DNA of 9,306 nt from Actinomycetes bacterium (GCA_021792075.1 JAJYVK010000039.1:1-9306); one strand, 5' to 3'. Positions 1 through 6,955 are shown, counted from the first letter of the stretch. The notes: generated by a model from the sequence alone, not told the origin. Program-made: numbers and translations.

Positions 1-2
1 TT

Positions 3-1079
3 GCTTTTTGCTTTCTAGTCCTTGGAGTCTTTTCATGGACTTCGTCGACCACAAAGCTCGTTCAGGCTAAGATCCCGTACCATCAATATGGGACCTATAG
101 TTACGAGGCTCCTGTGAGCCCCAGTTCCCCTTATGGCACCTCCAAGCTGGTTACCGGCAATCCAGTTCTGATGTCCGACGTGAAGAATCTACAGTTTGGC
201 CTCAACTATCAACTGACAGCTCAGGAGCCTGTACAGCTGGCTGGTACTGAGCAGCTCGTGATGCGGATTCAGGACAGCGGGATTACTCGAACGCTGCCTA
301 TCCAGTCGGCCCCTGTCCCTTTCAGCGGCAGCAAGGATTCGCTTACCGCGAGTCTGGAAATTTCACAGTTGACCTCGATCTACAACTCCCTTGCGACTGC
401 CTTTGCAGGTTCCCTCGGGACACAGATGACTGTGCAGGTGTTTCCAAACATTGTGTCGAAGGGCGCAGTCGCGGGACACAGTTTCAACAGCTCTTTCAAT
501 AGTCCGCTGACATTTTCTCTGTCGAACTCGGTTTTGCAGCTCTCAAACCCGGCTTCTCAGAGCTCTGGAATAATTGGCGTCGACTCGACCACGAACCAGC
601 TGACCCCTTCAGCAAATGGTTCGGTTACCTACTCGTCACTATCCAAAGCCACCCTCCCACTGGGCGTGGTGCATCCCAGCGTGTTCACAGGTCGGGTCAT
701 AGCCCTTGGCGGACTGATTGCTTGCATAATCTTTGGGTTGTGGATAGCCTGGCCTCTAAGGCGCAATGAGGGTGACGAGTCAATTATGATCGACGCCCGA
801 TATGGCCCACGGCTTATAAAGGTTGGACGCATCTCGATCCAGGGTTCTGCGATAGTTTCGGTCGACTCTATAGGAGTCCTCATGTCTATCGCAAACAAGT
901 ATGGAGCCAAGGTCTTGCACTCGACAGAAGATGGCTCCGATCGATACGCGATCATTGACAACGGGGTCCTGTACCAGTACGTGCCTCCGATATCAACAAA
1001 TTTGGGCTCGATAACCGAACTAGAAAAGGATAGCCTAGCGTCTAGGGAGGTGATCCTTGATGGCATGGCAACAAAGTAG
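3..1079 (+). CDS. DUF5305-like membrane protein, 5' end outside the window
   Basis: The reading frame is open from the first in-frame codon at position 3, so a GTG at 114 is probably not the true start. The 358 visible residues begin inside a hydrophobic segment (AFCFLVLGVFSW). An extracytoplasmic domain of about 200 residues rich in Ser, Thr, Gln and Asn follows. A second membrane helix lies at about 696-758 (VIALGGLIACIIFGLWIAW). A basic stop-transfer and a cytoplasmic tail of about 100 residues end the protein. The tail (RYGPRLIKV, SIANKYGAKVLH, YAIIDNGVLYQY) and the early Y-x-Y-E-A-P and GNPVLMSDVKNLQFGLNYQL segments match my recollection of DUF5305 proteins, which often neighbour signal peptidase I genes. 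Such proteins are about 350-380 residues, so only roughly 15-20 residues should be missing. Molecular function is unknown. The 3' end overlaps the receiver gene by 20 nt, which implies coupled translation. Family assignment is from memory and not searched. Confidence 0.75.
   Translation, partial: AFCFLVLGVFSWTSSTTKLVQAKIPYHQYGTYSYEAPVSPSSPYGTSKLVTGNPVLMSDVKNLQFGLNYQLTAQEPVQLAGTEQLVMRIQDSGITRTLPIQSAPVPFSGSKDSLTASLEISQLTSIYNSLATAFAGSLGTQMTVQVFPNIVSKGAVAGHSFNSSFNSPLTFSLSNSVLQLSNPASQSSGIIGVDSTTNQLTPSANGSVTYSSLSKATLPLGVVHPSVFTGRVIALGGLIACIIFGLWIAWPLRRNEGDESIMIDARYGPRLIKVGRISIQGSAIVSVDSIGVLMSIANKYGAKVLHSTEDGSDRYAIIDNGVLYQYVPPISTNLGSITELEKDSLASREVILDGMATK
1044..1056 (+). promoter_or_regulatory. Near-perfect Shine-Dalgarno site for the receiver gene
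   Basis: The segment AGGGAGGTGATCC is almost the full complement of the 16S rRNA 3' end (AAGGAGGTGATCC). GGAGG at 1046-1050 sits 9 nt before the ATG at 1060 and 6 nt before an in-frame TTG at 1057. It lies inside the last codons of the upstream membrane-protein gene. It supports initiation at 1057-1062 and suggests that the regulator is translated well, not merely by read-over from the upstream gene. Confidence 0.8.
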
Positions 1080-1485
1080 CGCCCTTGCTGATGAGGTGCC
1101 TCTCGCTACGGTGCCTGCAGCAGCACCGCTTAACATCGCTATCGTCGACGACGAGCGTGAACTTACAAAGCTCCTGGTTATGGTTCTTAATGCGAGCGGA
1201 AAGTTCAATGTCGTGGCGACTGCGGCCAGTGGCGCCGAGGCCCTAAGTATCGTAAAGGACCGTGACATTGATGCACTTCTGGTCGACCTTTGCCTGCCCG
1301 GACTTAATGGGATCATGGTTTTGGAGCGTCTTCGTGAGACCGCCCCAGGACTTCCCGTGGTGATAATGTCAGGGTTCCCGATTGTAGATGTATATTCACG
1401 CGGGGCGAAGGGATATCTGGAGAAACATGGCGACCTCGAGGATTTCCCGACCAAATTGTTCAATCTCCTTGTTACAGTGGAGTAG
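1060..1485 (+). CDS. Receiver-only response regulator (CheY-like)
   Basis: This 141-residue protein is a single phospho-receiver domain with no output domain. The acidic pair is D30-D31 (AIVDDE), the phosphorylatable Asp is D76 (LLVDLCLPGLNG), the switch Ser is S104 (VIMSG), and the conserved Lys is K122 (GYLEKHG) next to aromatic Y119. About 24 Ala/Pro-rich residues precede the first strand. ATG 1060 is preferred because of the strong ribosome binding site, but TTG 1057 would add only one Met. The S104-to-K122 interval is about 18 residues, shorter than the roughly 22 usual for receivers, so helix alpha4, normally part of the output face, looks trimmed. The usual Pro after the Lys is His here. 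The gene overlaps the membrane-protein gene by 20 nt and is followed 110 nt later by a histidine kinase, its most likely partner. It probably signals by protein contact or works in a phosphorelay. Confidence 0.9.
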   Translation: MAWQQSSALADEVPLATVPAAAPLNIAIVDDERELTKLLVMVLNASGKFNVVATAASGAEALSIVKDRDIDALLVDLCLPGLNGIMVLERLRETAPGLPVVIMSGFPIVDVYSRGAKGYLEKHGDLEDFPTKLFNLLVTVE

Positions 1486-1496
1486 ACCTTCTAGTA

Positions 1497-1517
1497 TGGC
1501 TCAGGGATAATGAGCCA
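1497..1517 (+). repeat. 7-bp inverted repeat between the receiver and kinase genes
   Basis: TGGCTCA (1497-1503) and TGAGCCA (1511-1517) form a perfect 7-bp stem with the loop GGGATAA, 11 nt after the receiver stop codon. No T-run follows, so it is a weak terminator candidate. It could be an mRNA processing or stability hairpin or a protein-binding site. A second small inverted repeat (CCACC 1552-1556, GGTGG 1563-1567) lies before the kinase start. Neither has a clear assigned role. Confidence 0.4.
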
Positions 1518-1595
1518 AGGGCGCGCTAGTCACGCATTTTATTGAAACCGACCACCTGGCGGGGTGGCCGCAGAAAAATGAAGTGAAGTGTTTCT

Positions 1596-2741
1596 ATGAG
1601 CAGGTCCGACCCAGATTTAGGTAATGCAGCCCCTCGCAACCATTCGGCTATCAGTAGAATCCCGGATGAGCGAGAGGCGAATGCGATCCTTTTGTTGGAT
1701 TCAACCGGAATGATCGTGGCTGTAGGTAGCGAGACAAGGTCTCTTACAGGCTATTCTCCGCAAGAGCTTCATTCTAGTGAGATCTCGATTCTTTTCGGGA
1801 AGCAATTCAGCATCGAACGTGTGCAACGCTACATGGCCGAGTCCGATGAGAGTTTTCCTATCGCAATAGACACATGGCTCAACTCCAAGGGCGATGATTT
1901 CATTCCGGTGACGGTCAGAGCGTCACGCCTGGCGAATATCGATGGGTCCTTTAGCTACATGTTGGTTGTGTCCCGATCAAACGGGTCAGAGATTGGCGGG
2001 CTTTTAGAATGCGGGGCAAATCTCTGTCTGGCAAGGGAGGAGTACCAGGACAACCTGATGCTCTTGGCGCACGACACGAAAGGACCGTTGACAACCATCA
2101 AAGGCTACCTTCGACTGCTCGAAAGGCAGGAACTCCAGGGGGCCGGATTCGACCAGGCCTTGGAGTTGATAAATGGAGCGCTACGTGCTTTAGAGCGCTT
2201 GGAGGACATCGTCAGGATGATTGCGGAAATGGGCATGAATGAGGAAAGGGGGGCCAAAAGGTACGTCTTTCTCTCCGATCTCGCAAATAAAGCTGCTCAC
2301 GGGTTGGCTCATGACCTTATGACGGCCAAGACGATTCTCCGCATAGAAAACCTTGGAACTGCATACGCCAATCCCTCGGAGATAACGGAAGTATTTCAGA
2401 ATCTGATCGAGAATGCGATTAAATATGGTCACCGACCAGACCAGCCTTCAAAAATAAGAATTGCGCTGTTCCCGGGCACAAATAGCGAAGAGGTGCAGGT
2501 GATGGTCAGCGATAGCGGTCCTGGGATAGCTGAGGAAGACCGGTCGAGGATCTTCGACCTCTTCGATAGATCAGCTGACTATTACGACGAGGCACGAGGT
2601 CTTGGTTTAGCGATATGCAAGAGATTCGTTGTGAACAACGGCGGGAAGATCTGGTTGGAGCCCGATGATGGGAAGGGAACTCGGTTCAGTTTCTCCTTGC
2701 CTCGACGAAAGCTCTTTCAAAAAAGAGACGAACGGGACTGA
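1596..2741 (+). CDS. Soluble PAS-domain sensor histidine kinase
   Basis: This 381-residue protein has no signal peptide or membrane helix, so it should be cytoplasmic. Residues about 29-128 form a PAS-type sensor domain (LLLDSTGMIVAVG, LTGYSPQEL). A HisKA dimerisation domain spans about 148-212, with phospho-acceptor H159 in AHDTKGPLTTIKGYLRLL. The HATPase_c domain spans about 255-369, with N box QNLIENAIKYG (N269, N273), G1 box DSGPG (D306), F box IFDLFDR and G2 box GLGLAICKRF (G335, G337). All residues for ATP binding and autophosphorylation are present, so the kinase should be active. The likely partner is the receiver protein 110 nt upstream. The PAS ligand or cofactor cannot be read from the sequence. 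The ribosome binding site before ATG 1596 is weak (GAAGTGAAG), in contrast with the strong one of the receiver gene. Confidence 0.93.
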   Translation: MSRSDPDLGNAAPRNHSAISRIPDEREANAILLLDSTGMIVAVGSETRSLTGYSPQELHSSEISILFGKQFSIERVQRYMAESDESFPIAIDTWLNSKGDDFIPVTVRASRLANIDGSFSYMLVVSRSNGSEIGGLLECGANLCLAREEYQDNLMLLAHDTKGPLTTIKGYLRLLERQELQGAGFDQALELINGALRALERLEDIVRMIAEMGMNEERGAKRYVFLSDLANKAAHGLAHDLMTAKTILRIENLGTAYANPSEITEVFQNLIENAIKYGHRPDQPSKIRIALFPGTNSEEVQVMVSDSGPGIAEEDRSRIFDLFDRSADYYDEARGLGLAICKRFVVNNGGKIWLEPDDGKGTRFSFSLPRRKLFQKRDERD

Positions 2742-2781
2742 AACCGGCGAGTTTGTAGTAGCGAGGATTCTCCATACATCA

Positions 2782-2811
2782 TGATGCGCTACCCCTTGGA
2801 GTAGCGCATCA
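2782..2811. repeat. 11-bp perfect hairpin in the convergent intergenic region
   Basis: TGATGCGCTAC (2782-2792) and GTAGCGCATCA (2801-2811) pair perfectly over 11 bp around an 8-nt loop. The hairpin lies between the converging kinase and ubiD genes and has no T-run on either strand. It may assist termination for either strand together with the adjacent stem, or act in mRNA 3'-end stability. Confidence 0.6.
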
Positions 2812-2821
2812 CTAAATCTTA

Positions 2822-2859
2822 AGAGTAATTCGCCGGTTGGCGAGTTACTCTGTATTTTT
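2822..2859 (+). terminator. Rho-independent terminator after the histidine kinase
   Basis: The arms at 2822-2834 and 2839-2851 form a 13-bp stem (12 Watson-Crick pairs plus one T-G wobble) with the 4-nt loop GGTT. The tract TATTTTT follows at 2853-2859. This is the canonical intrinsic-terminator form for plus-strand transcription from the kinase gene. Read from the minus strand, the same stem is followed by TTAAGATTTAG, a poorer T-tract, so it may also act weakly on transcripts from the converging ubiD gene. Confidence 0.8.
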
Positions 2860-2871
2860 GGCAAGGAAGAA

Positions 2872-4344
2872 CTAGCCCTCCAAAAGATGAGCCCAGCGTT
2901 TTCGGGCTGCCGCGCGGTCTTCGCGCGGTGGCACGTTGACTGGCGGAAACTTGTCCCGCCACTCCCACGGTCTGCAGGCGTCGATCAGGGCCCTGGAGCT
3001 GCTGTAGTCGCCAGCAGCCTTCTGGTCGGGAGTTATTCGGGGGTCGAGCGGCGTTGACCAGGCCCTTTGAACAATGTCGATTGAAGTGGCGGGATCGCTC
3101 CTTGAAGAAACGGCCCACATGACCTCTTCGAGGTTGGAAGGGTCGATGTCTTCGTCAACTACGATCGTGTATCGTCCCGCGTACGCCGCTGACCTGCTCT
3201 GCGATGCCAGGTGAAGGACCTGTCGTGCATGACCAGGGTAGCGCTGCTTGATTGAAACAACGGTGAACATGCGGGCGCCGCCGACCTCATGCTGCCAAAC
3301 TCCAGCAACGTCTGGAACTCCAAAGCGGTCGAGTTCATCCCTGAGAAGCGCAGATCGCAGTACTGCGCGATAGCGTGCGACTTCATCTGGTGGCTGTGCC
3401 GGTGGCGCACCCACGAGAATCGGATCGTTGCGGTGGTAGAGGGCTTCGACATGAAGAACCGGTTCTTTGCGGCTTGACGAGGCGTAGTATCCAGTCCATT
3501 CGCCGAACGGTCCCTCCATGCGCATGTCGTCATCACTTGCATACCCTTCGATGACTATCTCCGCATCGGCTGGTATCGGCAACCCGGTAACAGGGCCTTC
3601 GATGACTTCAACCGCTGTGCCGCGCACTGCGCCGACCCACTCGTATTCGCTCACGCCAAACGGGATCTCGGTGCAGGAAGCGAGGAACTGCAGCGGGTCG
3701 CTGCCGAATACCATTGCAACCGGGCAGCGCTCTCCGCGTTCGAAGTACTTCTGCCTGTGCATGCGTCCATGCTTTCCGGGGGAAATATAGTATCCAACAC
3801 TATTGCGGTCGTGAAGCATGACGCGGTAGGTGCCTAGGTTGACCCATCCGTCGTCAGGGTCACGTGTGATGTCGAACGAACCTGTACCGATGTAACGCCC
3901 GCCGTCGAGCGGGTGCCATTTCGGAACTGGGAACTTGGTCAGGTCCACGTCCTTGCCTCGGTAGACATTCTCCATGACCGATCCGTCTTTGACGAAGGTG
4001 GGCTGTTTGTACGTCAGGCCCTTGCTCTATTTGCGCCACTCGTCGGAGAGGGCTACTTTTCCGAGTCCGAATGGGAGTCCGAGGGTGAGTGCAATTCTGT
4101 CCGTGTGCCCGAAGCTGTTGACCAACACCCTAAAACTTGGATCGTATCCTGGGATGTTGTCGAAGATTGCTGCTGGTGATTCAGCCACGTGCTGGAGAAC
4201 GTCGGCTACTTCGCCGATTTCTTGATCTGTGTTTGCACCAGAAATGTGTCGCAAATGCCCGAGTCCGTCGATGACGTCGAGCCATTCTCGCAAGCCGCGA
4301 TCGGCACGCATTTCGCTCGGGGCGGGCTGTTCCGCCAGTGCCAT
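2872..4344 (-). pseudogene. UbiD-family decarboxylase interrupted by one in-frame TAG
   Basis: Starting at ATG 4344, a single frame of 491 codons gives a full-length UbiD-family protein (usually about 480-500 residues). One amber codon at 4029-4027, codon 106, splits it. Residues 1-105 match the N-terminal UbiD domain and residues 107-490 the rest, with no frame shift or missing block. Counting the stop as a residue, the expected active-site residues are intact: metal ligands N169, H192 and E233 (NLGTYR, GKHG, SEYEW), prenyl-FMN/proton-relay residues R174, E277 and E282 (EGPFGE). Numbering is within one residue of A. niger Fdc1. All lie after the stop, so the 105-residue product would be inactive. 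GAGGGAGG at 4351-4358 lies 6 nt before the ATG. Reinitiation at Met124 has no evident ribosome binding site. This may be a recent nonsense mutation, a sequencing error or, less likely, readthrough. TAG also ends this gene and two others here, so amber recoding is unlikely. The intact form would be a prenyl-FMN-dependent (de)carboxylase of an aromatic or unsaturated acid. Confidence 0.88.
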
Positions 4345-4361
4345 GGTCTGCCTCCCTCTTT

Positions 4362-4378
4362 GGTCCGAACATCGGACC
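4362..4378. promoter_or_regulatory. 17-bp palindromic operator at the start of the interrupted ubiD
   Basis: GGTCCGA-ACA-TCGGACC is a perfect 7-bp inverted repeat with a 3-bp centre. It begins 8 bp after the -10 hexamer of the minus-strand promoter and so covers about +1 to +17, a classical repressor position. A related palindrome sits at the same place before the second ubiD (5326-5342). Spacing and symmetry suit a dimeric repressor such as a TetR, GntR or MarR protein, but the family cannot be decided from the site. Confidence 0.7.
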
Positions 4379-4386
4379 TTACTCTG

Positions 4387-4416
4387 ACTCTATTATTAGG
4401 TACTGGCTGCTGTCAA
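4387..4416 (-). promoter_or_regulatory. Sigma70-type promoter of the interrupted ubiD
   Basis: On the minus strand a perfect -35 TTGACA (4416-4411) is followed by an 18-bp spacer and TAGAGT (4392-4387), which keeps T1, A2, A4 and T6 of TATAAT. AGCCA follows two bases after the -35 box, as it does in the promoter of the second ubiD. The predicted start is near 4380, giving an untranslated leader of about 35 nt that contains the operator and the ribosome binding site. Confidence 0.65.
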
Positions 4417-5287
4417 TTCGGGGCCTCGGGTTGTCTACGGATCCGGAGATCGCATTGGCCCACTTTGGAGAGGTCAAGGCTTATCCAAAAGGGTCAGGCA
4501 GGTGATACAGGCTTGGCAATACCGTAAATAGAGTGACAAGAGCTTAGCCACTCGAACGATGGCATTACATGTCACCCTTTTCAAAAAGCGACTGCCAGCT
4601 AGTGAATGCCTCGAAAAGCGGGCGTTTCGTTGGGAGACGCTTCATGAGCAGTGTCGTTTCGGAGTCCGGCCTTGGAAACGCCAAGGTAGAGTCTCACCAT
4701 TCTTTGATCTTTCGATATTCATTTAAGCCCGCAATAATGAGCTTAACTAGTACTGGTTTCATGAGGCCATCAAAGTCTGGTGGGCAAATCGTAAGACTGA
4801 GACGTTTACGGGAACCGTGGCAGAGTAACCACCGGTTCTGCCGTTCGACAATGGTTGCCGCTGGGGCATCAACAAAGGCGTGCTGGTCATAATTGTTCGG
4901 CAGGCTTTTCGTTTTTGAGTCGCGAGTCGAAGTTGGGGTTTGGTTGGTGCTCCCCAGGCCTAAAGATGGCTGGCTCTCAGATGGATGGTCCTCCTTATCT
5001 CTGCATACCAGAATAAAAGTTTCTAGCCGCCGAGACGGTTCGCTCTTTATCCGGCTGAGAATATGCCAAGACCAAGAGGTTAAGAAGTTCGCGTTTGCGA
5101 AGTCACTGGCGCGGTACTGGATCTAGAATTGGCTGCTGCCACAGTAGAAGACTTGCTTAAAGCCATGACCGATTCTCGCAATGATCTTGTCTTTTGAAAT
5201 TGGTTTTCTGGCTTGAACATGATTAGGATACGTGTGGTGGAAAAAAATAATGCGATTCTGGAGATCGGAAATAACGCGCTCACAGAG
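4417..5287. other. 0.9-kb stretch without a convincing gene; possible decayed coding sequence
   Basis: No tRNA, insertion-sequence end, tandem repeat or recognisable protein was found here. Several open stretches exist, but none has a credible start with a ribosome binding site. On the minus strand one frame stays open for 142 codons from 5122 to 4697 without a usable early start codon, meets TGA at 4696-4694, and then continues 42 codons to TAA at 4567-4565. On the plus strand 5084-5197 reads as a plausible amphipathic peptide (ELAAATVEDLLKAM) between stop codons, and ATG 5219 opens 39 codons that run into the promoter of the downstream operon. Plus-strand frames of 107 and 77 codons (4569-4892, 4893-5126) show no family features. 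The pattern fits a degenerated gene, perhaps a lost regulator or transporter, but could be chance. Confidence 0.4.
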
Positions 5288-5318
5288 TTGACACAAGCCA
5301 TAAGCGGTGGAATACTAT
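5288..5318 (+). promoter_or_regulatory. Sigma70-type promoter of the ubiD-CoA-transferase operon
   Basis: A perfect -35 TTGACA at 5288-5293 is followed by TACTAT at 5313-5318 with a 19-bp spacer; ATACTA at 5312-5317 would give 18 bp. AGCCA two bases after the -35 box matches the promoter of the divergent ubiD. The predicted start is around 5325, just where the palindromic operator begins. The leader is about 45 nt. The slightly long spacer may make the promoter weak or dependent on regulation. Confidence 0.65.
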
Positions 5319-5325
5319 TCGTTTT

Positions 5326-5342
5326 GGTCCTACATTAGGATC
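5326..5342. promoter_or_regulatory. 17-bp operator-like palindrome before the second ubiD
   Basis: GGTCCTA-CAT-TAGGATC is an inverted repeat with 6 of 7 pairs. On the plus strand it shares TTTGGTCC, the following A, and GGA-n-C-TT with the site at 4362-4378. Its first base is 38 bp from the start of the -35 hexamer, exactly the distance at the divergent ubiD promoter. It is likely bound by the same repressor, which would then silence the whole downstream operon. Confidence 0.68.
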
Positions 5343-5371
5343 TTTTTTCATAGACCCCGGAGGTAGATTTC

Positions 5372-6955
5372 ATGACCCTTGATGTAAAGTCGACTGACGT
5401 GGCTGGGCCACCCTCGGTAGAGGATCTGCGTTCCCTACGTGGCAGCCTCGACTGGATGCGCCGAAATGGCTTCCTGTTGGAGACCGACGTTCCGGTATCT
5501 GGGGATCTTGAGCTGACGGGTGTCCAGAAGTATCTGGACGGCGGTCTGCCGATGCTCTTCCACAATGTTAAAGGACATCCCGACTATCAAGTTGTGACCA
5601 ACCTTTTTGCGGACATCGATGTGCTTGACAAGCTTTTTGGCTGGGCCACTCCAAAAGAGCGCACCCGCAAGCTTGCTCACGCGTTGACTCACCCGATCCC
5701 GCCGGAGATCATCACCGAGGGTGCTCCTTGCCAGGAAGAAGTTATTACGGAGAACATCGACGTAAACAAGTACGTTGTACCGATCCGACACACGCCGCTG
5801 GAGTCTGAGCTGACCATAGGCAGCGGCAATAGTGTCGTTGTGGGCGATTATTTCAACGGTGGTACGCACATCGGTTACAACCGAATGAACTTCCGGTGGG
5901 GAAACGTCGGTACCTTTCAGGCCAGTCCAGGATCACATATGTGGCAGGTCATAACTGAGCACTACTACGACGAGGGTGGCATCCCACTCACAATGTGCTT
6001 TGGTCTACCAATGTCGTCAGTTCTCATGGCTGGCGGCGGATTCGATTACGTTGTTCTGCCCAAGGGTGGAGACGAGCTTGGCGTTGCTGGCGCAGTTCAG
6101 GGTTTTCCAGTTCGCCTCGTGAAAGCTAAGACTGTCGACGCCTATGCCGTCGCAGATTGCGAAGTGGTTCTCGAGGGATACCTCATGCCAAGAGACAAGC
6201 GCTACGAGACTAAGGAGTCAGAGGACAACGACACCCAGGGCCGCTATCACTTCCATCCGGAGTGGGCAGGTTACATGGGCAAGGCGTACAAGGCCCCGAC
6301 CTTCCACGTGACAGCTGTCACCCGCCGCAAGCGTGAGTCGAAGCCGATCATCTTTCCACTGGGTGTTCACACTCTCGACGACTCGAACATCGATACCACT
6401 GTCCGTGAGTCTGCCATCTTCGAGCTCTGCGAGCGTCTCCAGCCAGGAATTGTGCAAGATGTGAACATTCCTTACTCAATGACCGACTGGGGCGGATGCA
6501 TCATTCAAGTCAAGAAGAGGAACAAGATCGAAGAAGGCTGGCAGCGCAACTTTTTGGCGGCCGCCATCTCCTGCAGCCAGGGCATGCGTTTGGCAATCGC
6601 TGTCGACACCGATATCGACATCTACTCGATGGATGACATCATGTGGGCCCTCACTACTCGAGTCAACCCTCATACCGACATCTTGAATCCGGTTCCTGGT
6701 GGGATTGGCCAGACGTTCCAGCCTTCGGAGAGAATGACCGCTGGCGGTGGAGAATGGACAGCTAGCAATACCCGCTTTGAGGGCGGCATGGGAATTGATG
6801 CCACCATTCCTTTCGGATACGAGAGTGACTTCATGCGTCCCGTGTACCCAGTCGACACAGTCGATGCCAACAAGTGGTTCACACCAGATCAGATTGCTCT
6901 TGCAAAGTCCGTCATGCACGGGTGGGTTCACTCACTTTCTAGAACTGGTCGCTGA
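5372..6955 (+). CDS. Divergent UbiD-like decarboxylase, phthaloyl-CoA decarboxylase candidate
   Basis: This 527-residue, roughly 58-kDa protein starts at ATG 5372 with GGAGG at 5359-5363, 8 nt upstream. UbiD features are spread along it: an N-terminal LFHNVKGHPDYQVVTNLF segment, then APCQEEVI, a central catalytic fold (GGTHIGYNRMNF, ASPGSHMW, ELGVAGAVQGFPV, CEVVLEGY) and a C-terminal DIMWALTTRVNP block. Compared with canonical members it keeps Arg (R171), a metal-ligand His (H189), Glu (E235) and the second active-site Glu (E297 in PEWAGYM). The first metal ligand Asn is replaced by H166, and the first Glu of EGPFGE aligns with Y292. It therefore belongs to a divergent branch. Next to two class III CoA-transferase subunits, and with a size near the roughly 60 kDa recalled for phthaloyl-CoA decarboxylase, it may decarboxylate a CoA-bound aromatic acid. 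Prenyl-FMN would have to come from a UbiX not in this window. Family is sure; substrate is inference. Confidence 0.85.
   Translation: MTLDVKSTDVAGPPSVEDLRSLRGSLDWMRRNGFLLETDVPVSGDLELTGVQKYLDGGLPMLFHNVKGHPDYQVVTNLFADIDVLDKLFGWATPKERTRKLAHALTHPIPPEIITEGAPCQEEVITENIDVNKYVVPIRHTPLESELTIGSGNSVVVGDYFNGGTHIGYNRMNFRWGNVGTFQASPGSHMWQVITEHYYDEGGIPLTMCFGLPMSSVLMAGGGFDYVVLPKGGDELGVAGAVQGFPVRLVKAKTVDAYAVADCEVVLEGYLMPRDKRYETKESEDNDTQGRYHFHPEWAGYMGKAYKAPTFHVTAVTRRKRESKPIIFPLGVHTLDDSNIDTTVRESAIFELCERLQPGIVQDVNIPYSMTDWGGCIIQVKKRNKIEEGWQRNFLAAAISCSQGMRLAIAVDTDIDIYSMDDIMWALTTRVNPHTDILNPVPGGIGQTFQPSERMTAGGGEWTASNTRFEGGMGIDATIPFGYESDFMRPVYPVDTVDANKWFTPDQIALAKSVMHGWVHSLSRTGR

Noticed and set aside
114..116. GTG 114 as start of the first gene
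   Set aside because: The frame is open to the window edge and the upstream residues encode a membrane helix and a family-like Y-x-Y-E-A-P segment, so the true start lies outside.
1542..1570. TTGAAA as a -35 box for a separate kinase promoter
   Set aside because: No acceptable -10 hexamer at 16-19 bp (TGGCCG at 17 bp). The kinase is more simply read from the upstream transcript.
2910..2928. Inverted repeat CCGCGCG-n5-CGCGCGG
   Set aside because: It lies inside the ubiD coding region in a Pro/Arg-rich C-terminal stretch, has no T-run, and is readily explained by codon content.
4027..4029. Programmed amber recoding (pyrrolysine-type) of the ubiD stop
   Set aside because: TAG serves as the terminal stop of three genes in this window, and no suppressor-tRNA gene or recoding context is visible. 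A nonsense mutation or sequencing error is simpler.
4189..4527. A 112-codon plus-strand open frame over the start of the interrupted ubiD
   Set aside because: It overlaps the ubiD N-terminal coding region, operator and promoter on the other strand, and has no ribosome binding site or family features.
4569..5126. Two consecutive plus-strand frames of 107 and 77 codons in the gene-free stretch
   Set aside because: No credible ribosome binding sites, a Ser/Arg-rich composition without domain motifs, and a different phase from the other weak coding hints.
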